The notes under the pieces: model-generated
Seen by the model: only the letters and a program-made list of their open reading frames with translations
Database searches by the model: none
Told to the model about the DNA's origin: nothing
In this document: piece by piece, positions 1-5,743 of the stretch
How positions within the stretch are numbered: the first letter of the stretch is position 1
Layout: every line of letters starts with the position of its first letter
Translations under genes and position numbers: made by a program
Origin: Sandarakinorhabdus sp.
Lineage (GTDB): Bacteria; Pseudomonadota; Alphaproteobacteria; Sphingomonadales; Sphingomonadaceae
NCBI GenBank assembly: GCA_025458465.1
Contig: JALOSK010000137.1
Location: 1 to 5,743 of the forward strand
Direction: 5' to 3'
DNA: 5,743 nucleotides

Positions 1-1521
1 ATGCCACGCCGGGCCATGCTCGCCGCCGCCGCGCAGATAGGCGTGCACATAGACACCGCCCCGTTCCAGCCACAGCTTGCCGAACAGCGGTTCATGGCGT
101 GGCGTTACCGGCACATCATAACCGCCATAGCCATAGATCAGGGTGGGGTTGCGACCGTTGGTGGCCAGCCCGCGGCGATAGGTGATCGTATAGGAAATCG
201 GCGTACCGTCGCGGCTGGTCGTCCGGCGCAGTTCGCTGACCAGATCATCCGTGCGAAAGGCCGGCGCGGCTGCCGTGATCGTTTGCAGCGCGCCTGTGTC
301 GGGATCGGCCAGCACCAGGCGGGGCGGCACCAGCGGCGCTTCGATCTCCAGCAGCAGGCGGCCCTGTTCGGTGCCCATCACCGAAAGGAAGCGATCGGCC
401 GGCAATGGCAGCACGCGCGTGCTGCCATCCGGCGCCAACACCACCACGCGGCTGCGATAATCATGCAGCAGTTCCAGATACAGGCGATCGCCGGCCACGG
501 TGACGCCGCGCAGGGCATCATTGCCTTCGGGGCGGAACAGCAGGCGCGCACCGCTCACATCGCCCTTGTCCAGCAGGGGCGCCACCGGCACGGCCACCAG
601 GGCGCCTTGTGGCAGCACGGTTGCGCCGCCTGCCGGCTGCCAATCGGTGTTCAGCCGCAGCAGCAGATCGCCGCCGGCCATGCCCATGCCGCTGGCATAT
701 TCCGGCAGCGGCAGCGGGCGGCGCGCGCCATCGCCGGCCACCCATTCATATAATTTGCGCTCGAAATCGGTTTGACGCACGGCCACGAAGCCATCGCGCC
801 CGCCATGGCCGATCAGCATGGCCGACAGCATGGCATCCTCGTGATCGATGCTGAACACGGGCGTGGTGCTGGCCAGTGGTGTCCCGCGTGACCACAGCCG
901 CAGCGTCTTGGGCAGTTCGGAACGGTTCAGGCTGTCCGGCCCCAGCACCGGCGCCACCAGCAGGCGATTGTCGTCCACCCACCACGCCCGGCTCTTGCTG
1001 TCCTTGATGAAGAAGCCGTCCGCCACGAAGCTGCGGCTGGCCAGATCATATTCGCGGGTTTCCACCGCGTCCTTGCCATTGTCCGAAAGCCGCACGAGGC
1101 AGCGCTGCCCCCGGCAGCTGGCGCCGGCAAAAAACCATTTGCGCTTGTCTGCGGCCGACACGCGATCCAAATCGATCATCGTCTGCCAGTCGGGCGACCC
1201 GGCCAGCCACGCCGCCTTGGGCGCGCGCCGCCATATGCCCTGCGGGGCCGTGCGCGACTGGTGATACTGGTACACGTGATCGCCGATGAACTGCACCGGC
1301 TCCAGCGTCGCGTCGCTGGTCAGCACGGTTGCGGCGTCGGCCTCCAGCGCGGCAAAGCGGGGATCGGCCTTGATCGCAGCAAGGGTGGCGCGGTTTTCCC
1401 GCGCCACCCAGGCCTTGGTTCGGGCCGTGTTGCTGTCGTCAAGCCAGGCAAAGGGATCCGGCGCCGCCACGGCTGGCCCTGCCAGCAACATGCCCAGCAG
1501 TGCCGCGCGCCAGATCCTCAT
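1..1521 (-). CDS. Secreted prolyl oligopeptidase-family (S9A) serine peptidase, C-terminus cut by window edge
   Basis: S9A enzymes cleave short peptides, often after proline, using a serine hydrolase domain capped by a beta-propeller. The 507 visible residues start with a signal peptide (about 1-20, MRIWRAALLG... ending AVAA), so a periplasmic location is likely. The family's N-terminal signature follows (DPFAWLDD 22-29, AWVARENRAT 37-46), then propeller-like sequence to about 430. The hydrolase domain opens with TSRDGTPISY (435-444), IYGYGGY (462-468) and LRGGGEHGPAWH (496-507). By comparison with porcine prolyl oligopeptidase, Tyr465 should be the oxyanion-hole tyrosine. Cys136 and Cys141 may form a disulfide. 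The nucleophile serine, aspartate and histidine lie outside the window, so activity cannot be judged; about 180-200 residues are missing compared with the usual ~690-700. The ATG at 1519-1521 follows GGGGAGG (1529-1535) by 7 nt, and that site starts directly after the receptor's stop codon. Exact substrate is unknown; a more specialised peptidase, such as a lasso-peptide isopeptidase relative, is less likely given the classical S9A motifs. Confidence 0.9.
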   Translation of the reverse strand, partial: MRIWRAALLGMLLAGPAVAAPDPFAWLDDSNTARTKAWVARENRATLAAIKADPRFAALEADAATVLTSDATLEPVQFIGDHVYQYHQSRTAPQGIWRRAPKAAWLAGSPDWQTMIDLDRVSAADKRKWFFAGASCRGQRCLVRLSDNGKDAVETREYDLASRSFVADGFFIKDSKSRAWWVDDNRLLVAPVLGPDSLNRSELPKTLRLWSRGTPLASTTPVFSIDHEDAMLSAMLIGHGGRDGFVAVRQTDFERKLYEWVAGDGARRPLPLPEYASGMGMAGGDLLLRLNTDWQPAGGATVLPQGALVAVPVAPLLDKGDVSGARLLFRPEGNDALRGVTVAGDRLYLELLHDYRSRVVVLAPDGSTRVLPLPADRFLSVMGTEQGRLLLEIEAPLVPPRLVLADPDTGALQTITAAAPAFRTDDLVSELRRTTSRDGTPISYTITYRRGLATNGRNPTLIYGYGGYDVPVTPRHEPLFGKLWLERGGVYVHAYLRGGGEHGPAWH

Positions 1522-1528
1522 GGCCTTG

Positions 1529-1535
1529 CCTCCCC
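1529..1535 (-). promoter_or_regulatory. Ribosome binding site of the S9 peptidase, abutting the receptor stop codon
   Basis: On the minus strand GGGGAGG directly follows the receptor's TAA (1536-1538) and precedes the peptidase ATG by 7 nt. There is no room for a promoter or terminator in the 14-nt gap. A ribosome ending the receptor would cover this site, so translational coupling and cotranscription are likely. Confidence 0.75.
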
Positions 1536-4448
1536 TTACAGGTTCACCCGGAAACCGGCGTACATGAAGCGGCCGGTGATCGGGAAGACTTCCGCGCCGG
1601 CGGCGCTGCCGCCGCCACCCAGACGCGTGTCGGGCAGTGCCGGCGGCAGGCGATCGAACACGTTGTCCATGCCGGCAAAGAAGCGGATCTTGTCGGTCAG
1701 CTGATAGGCTGCCTGCAGGTTGAACAGGAAGAAGTTGCCCGAACCCAACGTGGCGCGATTGTCTTCCGGCTGCACCGGTTGCACATCACGCACCATGTTC
1801 GACAGATAGTTCAGCGTGCCGGTGACGCTCAGCTTTTCCAGCTGCCAGTTGGCGCTGAAGCGCCCCTTCCATTTCGGGAAGCCGAACTCGCCATTCTGAT
1901 CAAGAATGGCGCTGCCGGTGACGGTGCCGGGCGCCACCACGGTTTCCACCGCCAGCGTGCGCGTGCCCACCAGACCCAGGTTGAGCTGGCCGGCACTTTC
2001 GAGATCAACCGCATAGTTCAGTGCGAAATCGACGCCGGTGCGGCGCAGCTGCGACACGTTGATCTGCTGGCGGCGGATCTGCAGGATGTCACCGCCCGGC
2101 GCGCGGGTGATGGAGCTGCAGAAGTTGTTGCTGATGCTGTCGAGATCGACGCAGTTGTTCAGGATGTCCTGCGCGCCGAACACGTTGATCGCATCGGCAA
2201 TCTCGATCCGGTAATAGTCCACCGTCGCCGACAGGCCAGGGATGAAGCTTGGCGTGAAGGCCGCGCCCAGCGTCAGCGTGTCTGCCTTTTCCACCGACAG
2301 CGTCGGGTTGCCGGCGGTGGCGGTGCGGATGTTGATGGTGCGGGCGTTGGAGACGAAGCCATTGGGCACGCCCAGCGCCGTGCAGTTGGCGCCACGCGAT
2401 GGCGAACCGCCCGAACGGAAGTTCACATCGCACGGATCATCGACGGTGATGAAGCCTTCGGACGCCGGCGAGAACAACTCGCCCACGTTCGGTGCGCGCA
2501 CGGCGCGGGCAAGGGCGCCGCGGAAGCGGAAGTCCTTGGTGGGAGCCCAGGTGCCGCGCACGTTCCAACTCGTGGTGTTGCCCGATGTGGAATAGTTGGA
2601 ACCGCGGATCGCGCCTTCCACTTCAAGGCGGTGGAAGAAGGGCTTGTCGGTGATGATCGGCACCAGCGCTTCGACGAACCATTCGAACACGTCGAACTGG
2701 CCTTCGGTCGCAAGGCGGCGGGTGAAGAAGAAGCCCTGGCCCTGCTGATCGATCGGCGAGGTGAGGTAACGGCTCTTTTCCTTGCGATATTCAAGGCCGC
2801 CTGCCACCGAAATGGCGCCGGCGCCCCAGAAATCACCGATCGTGCCGTTGACGATGCCGGTGGCAACCGTCTGCGTGAGTTCGGCGGTTTCGGTGGCAAA
2901 CGGGATGCGCACATAGTTGAGCGCCGCGCCGCTGAACGCCGCGCCCGGCTGCAGCAGGTTGATCGGCACGCAGCCTTCCGCCCGCGCGGCATCGGAACGG
3001 CACTGGATGGTGCCACCGGGTCCGGTCACGGCGTCGATCGCGTTCAGCCAGCGCTGCTGATAGAGATCGTTGACGCGGGTGTTGGAGAAATCGGTGCGAC
3101 CATATTGGAACACCGCTTCATAGCGGAAATCGCCAAGGCCCAGCTCACCGCGCGCGCCGGCATTCACCTGCAGCACGTTGCGGCTGGTATCCTGACCGCG
3201 CGGCCCAAGTTCCTGATCCGACCGGATGATGCCGATGGAAGTGACATTGGCCTGCTGCATGAGGGTGCGCAGCGAATCGGACACGAACGGGTTGTCGATC
3301 GAGATGCGGTTGGTGGTCGGCGGAATTTCGAACACCGAACCAAAGCGCGAGGACGACCTGGTGGAGGTGTAGCGCGATTCCATGAACAGCTCGAGGTTGG
3401 CGTTCACCTCGAAGCGGGCATTGGCCGACACCACGAAGCGTTCCAGCGGCACGCGCAGGATGCACTCGTTCTGCGGGCACTGCGGATCGAAGCCCAGCGT
3501 GGCTTCGCCGCCATCGGTGAGGTTGCCCGGCAGCAGGCCCGACGGGCCGAGGGCGAAGTTGCGCACCGAACCATCGGCGTTGAAACCAAAGGCGCGGGTG
3601 CCGCCGCCCGGGTTCAGCAGGAACATCGATTCACGCTGGCCGCCAAGCTGGCGGATGTTGGGCGCGACAACGAAATCGGGGATGCCGTCGCGCGGACCGG
3701 TGTTGGCCGGGTTGGGAATATAGTTCAGGCCCGACACACCAGCGGGACGCGCATCCCAGGGGACATCGCCTTCCTTCGTATAGCCCACGAAGGCGGTGAC
3801 GTTGCCACGGCCATCGGCGAAGTTGGCACCCGCCAGCGCCGAAAGACTGTAGCGTTCGGCATCGCCGCGGCTGGAAATGCCGCCCTGACCGTCGATCTGC
3901 AGGCCTTCGAAATTGCGCTTGAGCACGAAGTTGACCACGCCGGACACGGCGTCGGCGCCATAAGCGGCGGAGGCGCCGCCGGTGATCACGTCCACGCGCT
4001 CGATCAGCGGGGCCGGGATGGTGTTGGTGTCAACCGAAGTGGTGTTCGGGTTGGAGCCAACCTGGCGGCGGCCGTTGATCAGCACCAGCGTGCGGTTGGT
4101 GCCCAGGTTGCGCAGATCGATCAGATCGAGGCCCGCGCCGTTGAAGGTGACGCCGGTGGTGTCACCGCCCACACCCGGTGCCAGCGCCGGCAACTGGCGC
4201 AGCACGTCGCCCGGGCTTACCGCGCCGGCATTGTCGAAATCGGCGCCGCCAAAGCTGACCGTGGGGGTGTTCGTATCCGCCAGCGCACGGCGCAGGCGCG
4301 AACCGGTGACCACCAGTTCCTCGACATCGGCTTCCGCAGCCGCTGTCTGGGTCGGGCTGGCCTGCTGGGCCAGGGCCGATTGCGCGATGGCGGCAGATCC
4401 CACCGTCGCCAGTACAACAGCCCGCATCGTCTTGCTGATTGCCATCAT
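1536..4448 (-). CDS. TonB-dependent outer-membrane receptor
   Basis: A complete 970-residue receptor that would import a scarce nutrient across the outer membrane, powered by TonB-ExbB-ExbD. In order: signal peptide (1 to about 28, ending SALAQQ); TonB-box-like EELVVTGSR (43-51); plug domain (about 57-177) with IDLRNLGTNRTLVLINGRR (110-128) and RVDVITGGASAAYGADAVSG (151-170); then a beta-barrel with the conserved RGALARAVRAPNVGELFSP (643-661), NVFDRLPP (929-936) and a C-terminal strand YAGFRVNL (963-970). Four close cysteine pairs (324/329, 483/493, 673/689, 766/777) probably form disulfides in outer loops. There is no N-terminal FecA-type signalling extension and no FecI/FecR gene in view, so sigma/anti-sigma control is not indicated. 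Two adjacent ATGs (4446-4448 and 4443-4445) both suit the GGAGGGG site; the upstream one is taken here. The substrate is not readable from sequence; the cotranscribed peptidase suggests peptides. The class assignment is very secure, the substrate is inference. Confidence 0.96.
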   Translation of the reverse strand: MMAISKTMRAVVLATVGSAAIAQSALAQQASPTQTAAAEADVEELVVTGSRLRRALADTNTPTVSFGGADFDNAGAVSPGDVLRQLPALAPGVGGDTTGVTFNGAGLDLIDLRNLGTNRTLVLINGRRQVGSNPNTTSVDTNTIPAPLIERVDVITGGASAAYGADAVSGVVNFVLKRNFEGLQIDGQGGISSRGDAERYSLSALAGANFADGRGNVTAFVGYTKEGDVPWDARPAGVSGLNYIPNPANTGPRDGIPDFVVAPNIRQLGGQRESMFLLNPGGGTRAFGFNADGSVRNFALGPSGLLPGNLTDGGEATLGFDPQCPQNECILRVPLERFVVSANARFEVNANLELFMESRYTSTRSSSRFGSVFEIPPTTNRISIDNPFVSDSLRTLMQQANVTSIGIIRSDQELGPRGQDTSRNVLQVNAGARGELGLGDFRYEAVFQYGRTDFSNTRVNDLYQQRWLNAIDAVTGPGGTIQCRSDAARAEGCVPINLLQPGAAFSGAALNYVRIPFATETAELTQTVATGIVNGTIGDFWGAGAISVAGGLEYRKEKSRYLTSPIDQQGQGFFFTRRLATEGQFDVFEWFVEALVPIITDKPFFHRLEVEGAIRGSNYSTSGNTTSWNVRGTWAPTKDFRFRGALARAVRAPNVGELFSPASEGFITVDDPCDVNFRSGGSPSRGANCTALGVPNGFVSNARTINIRTATAGNPTLSVEKADTLTLGAAFTPSFIPGLSATVDYYRIEIADAINVFGAQDILNNCVDLDSISNNFCSSITRAPGGDILQIRRQQINVSQLRRTGVDFALNYAVDLESAGQLNLGLVGTRTLAVETVVAPGTVTGSAILDQNGEFGFPKWKGRFSANWQLEKLSVTGTLNYLSNMVRDVQPVQPEDNRATLGSGNFFLFNLQAAYQLTDKIRFFAGMDNVFDRLPPALPDTRLGGGGSAAGAEVFPITGRFMYAGFRVNL

Positions 4449-4451
4449 GAT

Positions 4452-4458
4452 CCCCTCC
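4452..4458 (-). promoter_or_regulatory. Ribosome binding site of the TonB-dependent receptor (two possible starts)
   Basis: GGAGGGG on the minus strand. Counting from the GGAGG core, the spacing is 5 nt to the first ATG and 8 nt to the second, in-frame ATG immediately after it. The second spacing is nearer the usual optimum, so the mature start could be one residue shorter; the protein is otherwise unchanged. Confidence 0.7.
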
Positions 4459-4462
4459 GTTT

Positions 4463-4477
4463 CGGCAACATGTGCCG
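4463..4477 (-). other. Small inverted repeat in the receptor's mRNA leader
   Basis: On the minus strand CGGCA-CATGT-TGCCG forms a 5-bp stem with a 5-nt loop, ending 4 nt before the GGAGGGG ribosome binding site. The neighbouring repeat copy contains a second CGGCA (4483-4487 on the plus strand), which could pair with the same TGCCG instead, so two alternative stems are possible. The stem is short and there is no direct sign of function. Confidence 0.35.
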
Positions 4478-4489
4478 TGATGTGCCGTG
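4470..4489. repeat. Perfect tandem repeat of a 10-bp unit upstream of the receptor gene
   Basis: ATGTGCCGTG occurs twice head to tail (4470-4479 and 4480-4489), ending 22 nt upstream of the receptor's start codon. The 10-bp period places both copies on about the same face of the helix, as expected for paired protein-binding sites, but a chance duplication in leader DNA is possible. The receptor-proximal copy also takes part in a small hairpin (4463-4477). Confidence 0.7.
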
Positions 4490-4604
4490 GTCTTGCTCGT
4501 CAGGCGCTGCACCTGCGCGCCGCCTTCACCTGCAGGCAGAGGCCCCCTCAAGCGTTCTGCCGGCGGCGCTGGTGACATGAAGGAGGGTTGGTTGCAATGG
4601 AACA

Positions 4605-4615
4605 TATACCGTATA
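4605..4615. promoter_or_regulatory. AT-rich palindrome, candidate GntR operator or promoter element
   Basis: TATAC-C-GTATA is a perfect 5-1-5 palindrome inside the only AT-rich stretch of the intergenic region. It overlaps a second, shorter palindrome GTATAC (4611-4616), and the minus strand reads TTGTATAC across it. Several FCD-type GntR proteins bind short palindromes with a GTATAC-like core, so this is a reasonable operator candidate. It lies 138 nt before the GntR start and 157 nt before the receptor start. It could equally be a -10 region. Confidence 0.4.
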
Positions 4616-4646
4616 CAAATTGACGCGGATCGACTGCGATGCAAAT

Positions 4647-4665
4647 GCAACACTCAGGGTGTTGC
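4647..4665. promoter_or_regulatory. Perfect 7-5-7 inverted repeat, candidate operator of the GntR regulator
   Basis: GCAACAC, 5-bp spacer TCAGG, GTGTTGC: a perfect 7-bp inverted repeat of 19 bp in total. The dyad centre is about 97 nt upstream of the GntR start codon. Size and symmetry fit a site for a dimeric winged-helix regulator. As RNA it would form a short hairpin, but no T-run follows, so a terminator is unlikely. Confidence 0.45.
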
Positions 4666-4752
4666 GTGCAGGCCGTGCTGGTGGGCCGGTGTCAGGCAGC
4701 AGACAGCGCGAGCCTGGTGTAAGGGGGGAGCGCAGGGGGGCGCCCACGACAG

Positions 4753-5424
4753 ATGAAGCGACTGATCATCCGGACCTTGTCTGACCAGCTGGTCGACGTC
4801 GTGCGTGATCGCATTCTGATGGGCCACGCACCGGCCGATCAGGCCATCCGTCAGGACGCGCTGGCCAGCGAGCTGGGCGTCAGCAAGATTCCCCTGCGTG
4901 AAGCGCTTGCCCGGCTGGAACAGGAAGGGCTGGTGCGTTCACACGCCAACCGCGGTTATTTCGTGCGCGCCCTTGATCCCGGGGAGGCAGAGGAGGTCTA
5001 TTCCCTGCGCCTCACGCTGGAGCCTGAAACCGCCGCGCGCGCTGCCAGCCGTGCCAGTGCGGAGGAACGCGCCGCCCTGATGGCGGCCTTCGATACGCTG
5101 TCTGCCCAGCCCGCCGATCGCCGCCTGGCGGCGGTGCGGCTGAACCGGGAATTCCACATGGCGATGGTGCGGCCATCGGGTTTGCCCATCACGGTCCAGC
5201 TGCTGGAGCGCCTGCACGTGTTGAGCGATCGCTATGTCCACAAACATCTCGAGCCGCTGGGCCGGGACGAGCGTGCTGCAAGCGAACATGCGGTGCTGCT
5301 GCAGCTTTGGCTGGCCGGCGATGGCCCCGGAGTGGCCGCGGCCCTGTACCAGCATATCGAAAACACCCGCGCCGATCTGCGGCGGCAACTGCAGCCGGCA
5401 GGGGACGGCACCGCGCCGGCCTGA
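4753..5424 (+). CDS. GntR-family transcriptional regulator with FCD domain (FadR subfamily)
   Basis: A 223-residue DNA-binding regulator, normal length for FadR-type GntR proteins, acting in the cytoplasm as a dimer. The N-terminal winged helix-turn-helix (about 1-72) has the family motif LASELGVSKIPLREALARLE (37-56, followed by QEGLV) and the wing RGYFVRAL (67-74). The all-helical FCD ligand domain spans about 79-212 and keeps three histidines where the family binds metal: His135 (NREFH 131-135), His179 (SEH) and His201 (YQH). The usual first ligand aspartate is Asn131 here. The ligand is unknown; FCD regulators usually sense carboxylic acids or sugar acids. The ATG at 4753 is the only usable start, because an in-frame TAA lies at 4720-4722 with no other start codon between. 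The best Shine-Dalgarno-like stretch, AGGGGGG (4734-4740), is 12 nt away, which is long, so translation may be weak. It is divergent from the receptor operon, which is its most likely target along with itself. Confidence 0.93.
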   Translation: MKRLIIRTLSDQLVDVVRDRILMGHAPADQAIRQDALASELGVSKIPLREALARLEQEGLVRSHANRGYFVRALDPGEAEEVYSLRLTLEPETAARAASRASAEERAALMAAFDTLSAQPADRRLAAVRLNREFHMAMVRPSGLPITVQLLERLHVLSDRYVHKHLEPLGRDERAASEHAVLLQLWLAGDGPGVAAALYQHIENTRADLRRQLQPAGDGTAPA

Positions 5425-5513
5425 AGCCTGGAATTCGCGCGGAGAGATTCCGGCGTCTTTGGGGCTCCGATCACGGGCCGAGGCAGTGGTCTTTATATGA
5501 TTGGTCTGGCACC
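5425..5513 (+). other. Intergenic gap between the GntR gene and the Rhs fragment
   Basis: These 89 nt contain no terminator, promoter pair or ribosome binding site that I can support. The reading frame of the downstream Rhs fragment stays open leftward through the whole gap, and its last codons (SLYDWSGT, 5490-5513) still resemble the strand before the Rhs core. The Rhs-like sequence therefore probably begins before the first ATG. Confidence 0.5.
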
Positions 5514-5743
5514 ATGCTGCGGCGCTATTTCTGGGGGCCCAAGGACTCTGGGCGGGCGGACGAGCCGATCATCCAGGATGAAGGCGACGCCCTGAACTGC
5601 GGCGGCACGCGGTTCCTGCACGCCAACCACCAGGGCAGCATCATCGCCGCCAGCAACTGCGACGGCAACCTCACGGCCATCAATCGCTATGATGAATATG
5701 GCATCCCGCAAGGGAACTGGGGCCGGTTCCAATACACCGGCCA
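5514..5743 (+). CDS. Rhs-repeat core protein fragment, 3' end beyond the window, probably 5'-truncated
   Basis: The 76 visible residues match the conserved core near the end of Rhs/YD-repeat proteins: LRRYFWGP (2-9), DEPIIQDEG (16-24), GGTRFLHANHQGSIIAAS (30-47), NRYDEYGIP (58-66) and GRFQYTG (70-76). In intact Rhs proteins this part closes the shell that holds a polymorphic C-terminal toxin, and hundreds of residues of YD repeats come before it. Here they are absent: the GntR stop lies only 89 nt upstream, and recognisable similarity seems to start near 5490 without an ATG. ATG 5514 has no good ribosome binding site. The piece is therefore most likely a relic or a displaced Rhs tip and may not be expressed. 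Whether a toxin domain or cognate immunity gene follows cannot be seen. Family assignment is firm; start and coding status are not. Confidence 0.65.
   Translation, partial: MLRRYFWGPKDSGRADEPIIQDEGDALNCGGTRFLHANHQGSIIAASNCDGNLTAINRYDEYGIPQGNWGRFQYTG

Larger units (their letters stand above)
4449..4752. promoter_or_regulatory. Divergent intergenic control region between the receptor operon and the GntR gene
   Basis: This 304-bp region has no recognisable gene and must hold the promoters of the receptor operon (leftward) and the regulator (rightward). The base composition drops sharply to AT-rich around 4597-4622, the likeliest promoter/operator core. A weak rightward pair can be proposed (TTGGTT 4588-4593, 18 nt, TATACA 4612-4617). 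I see no convincing leftward -35/-10 pair. It also holds the tandem repeat at 4470-4489, the palindrome at 4605-4615 and the inverted repeat at 4647-4665. The arrangement suits a GntR protein controlling both itself and the divergent operon; this is inference from layout. Confidence 0.55.

Noticed and set aside
1..753. A 250-codon open frame on the plus strand at the left edge
   Set aside because: It is antisense to the S9 peptidase, whose signal peptide and S9A motifs are clear on the minus strand. Its own product is Ala/Arg/Gln-rich with no recognisable family.
1500..4580. A 1026-codon open frame on the plus strand, antisense to the receptor gene
   Set aside because: Its translation is low-complexity (rich in Arg, Ala, Gly, His, Gln) with no recognisable domain. 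The minus strand over the same stretch encodes an unmistakable receptor. Long antisense frames are a common by-product of codon bias in GC-rich genes.
4598..4624. An 8-codon frame (MEHIPYTN) with GGAGGG 10 nt upstream, possible leader peptide before the GntR gene
   Set aside because: It is too short to tell from chance, it is about 130 nt from the regulator, and it coincides with the palindromic promoter/operator candidate. No attenuator-like structure or run of regulatory codons supports it.
4487..4756. An 89-codon plus-strand frame across the intergenic region
   Set aside because: There is no family resemblance, it overlaps the receptor leader and all candidate control sites, and it ends inside the GntR start region. 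It looks like a chance frame.
5394..5420. GCCGGC...GCCGGC inverted repeat at the end of the GntR gene as a terminator
   Set aside because: The 6-bp stem has a 15-nt loop, lies inside the coding sequence and is not followed by a T-run. GCCGGC is also frequent in GC-rich DNA.
1..5743. CRISPR arrays, tRNA genes, insertion sequences or attachment sites
   Set aside because: I looked for spaced direct repeats, tRNA-like cloverleaf segments, transposase motifs and terminal inverted repeats and saw none. The only mobile-type hint is the Rhs fragment.

Overview
The window is GC-rich (roughly two thirds G+C by eye). It carries genes typical of an alphaproteobacterium that feeds through TonB-dependent receptors. 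A sphingomonad (Sphingomonas, Sphingobium or Novosphingobium type) is the best guess from the receptor class, its pairing with a secreted S9 peptidase and the style of the Rhs fragment. This is inference; no rRNA or other phylogenetic marker is present.

Layout. Positions 1-1521 (minus strand) hold the N-terminal 507 residues of an exported prolyl oligopeptidase-family (S9A) serine peptidase. Its catalytic C-terminus lies beyond the left edge. Positions 1536-4448 (minus) encode a complete 970-residue TonB-dependent outer-membrane receptor. The receptor lies upstream of the peptidase with only 14 nt between stop and start, and the peptidase's Shine-Dalgarno sequence begins right after the receptor's stop codon, so the two look like one coupled operon. 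Positions 4449-4752 are a divergent intergenic region. It holds a perfect tandem 10-bp repeat with a small hairpin next to the receptor's ribosome binding site, an AT-rich palindrome, and a perfect 7-5-7 inverted repeat. Positions 4753-5424 (plus) encode a GntR-family regulator with an FCD ligand-binding domain. After an 89-nt gap with nothing recognisable, positions 5514-5743 (plus) encode part of an Rhs-repeat core protein. It lacks the usual upstream YD repeats and runs off the right edge.

How the genes may work together (inference). The receptor would import a substrate, perhaps an oligopeptide, across the outer membrane. The periplasmic peptidase would cut it, and the divergently transcribed FCD-GntR protein would sense a product and control the shared intergenic region. 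This resembles the common sphingomonad nutrient-uptake layout and is not clearly a new system. The points most worth a second look are the repeat structures in the intergenic region and the orphan Rhs fragment next to the regulator.
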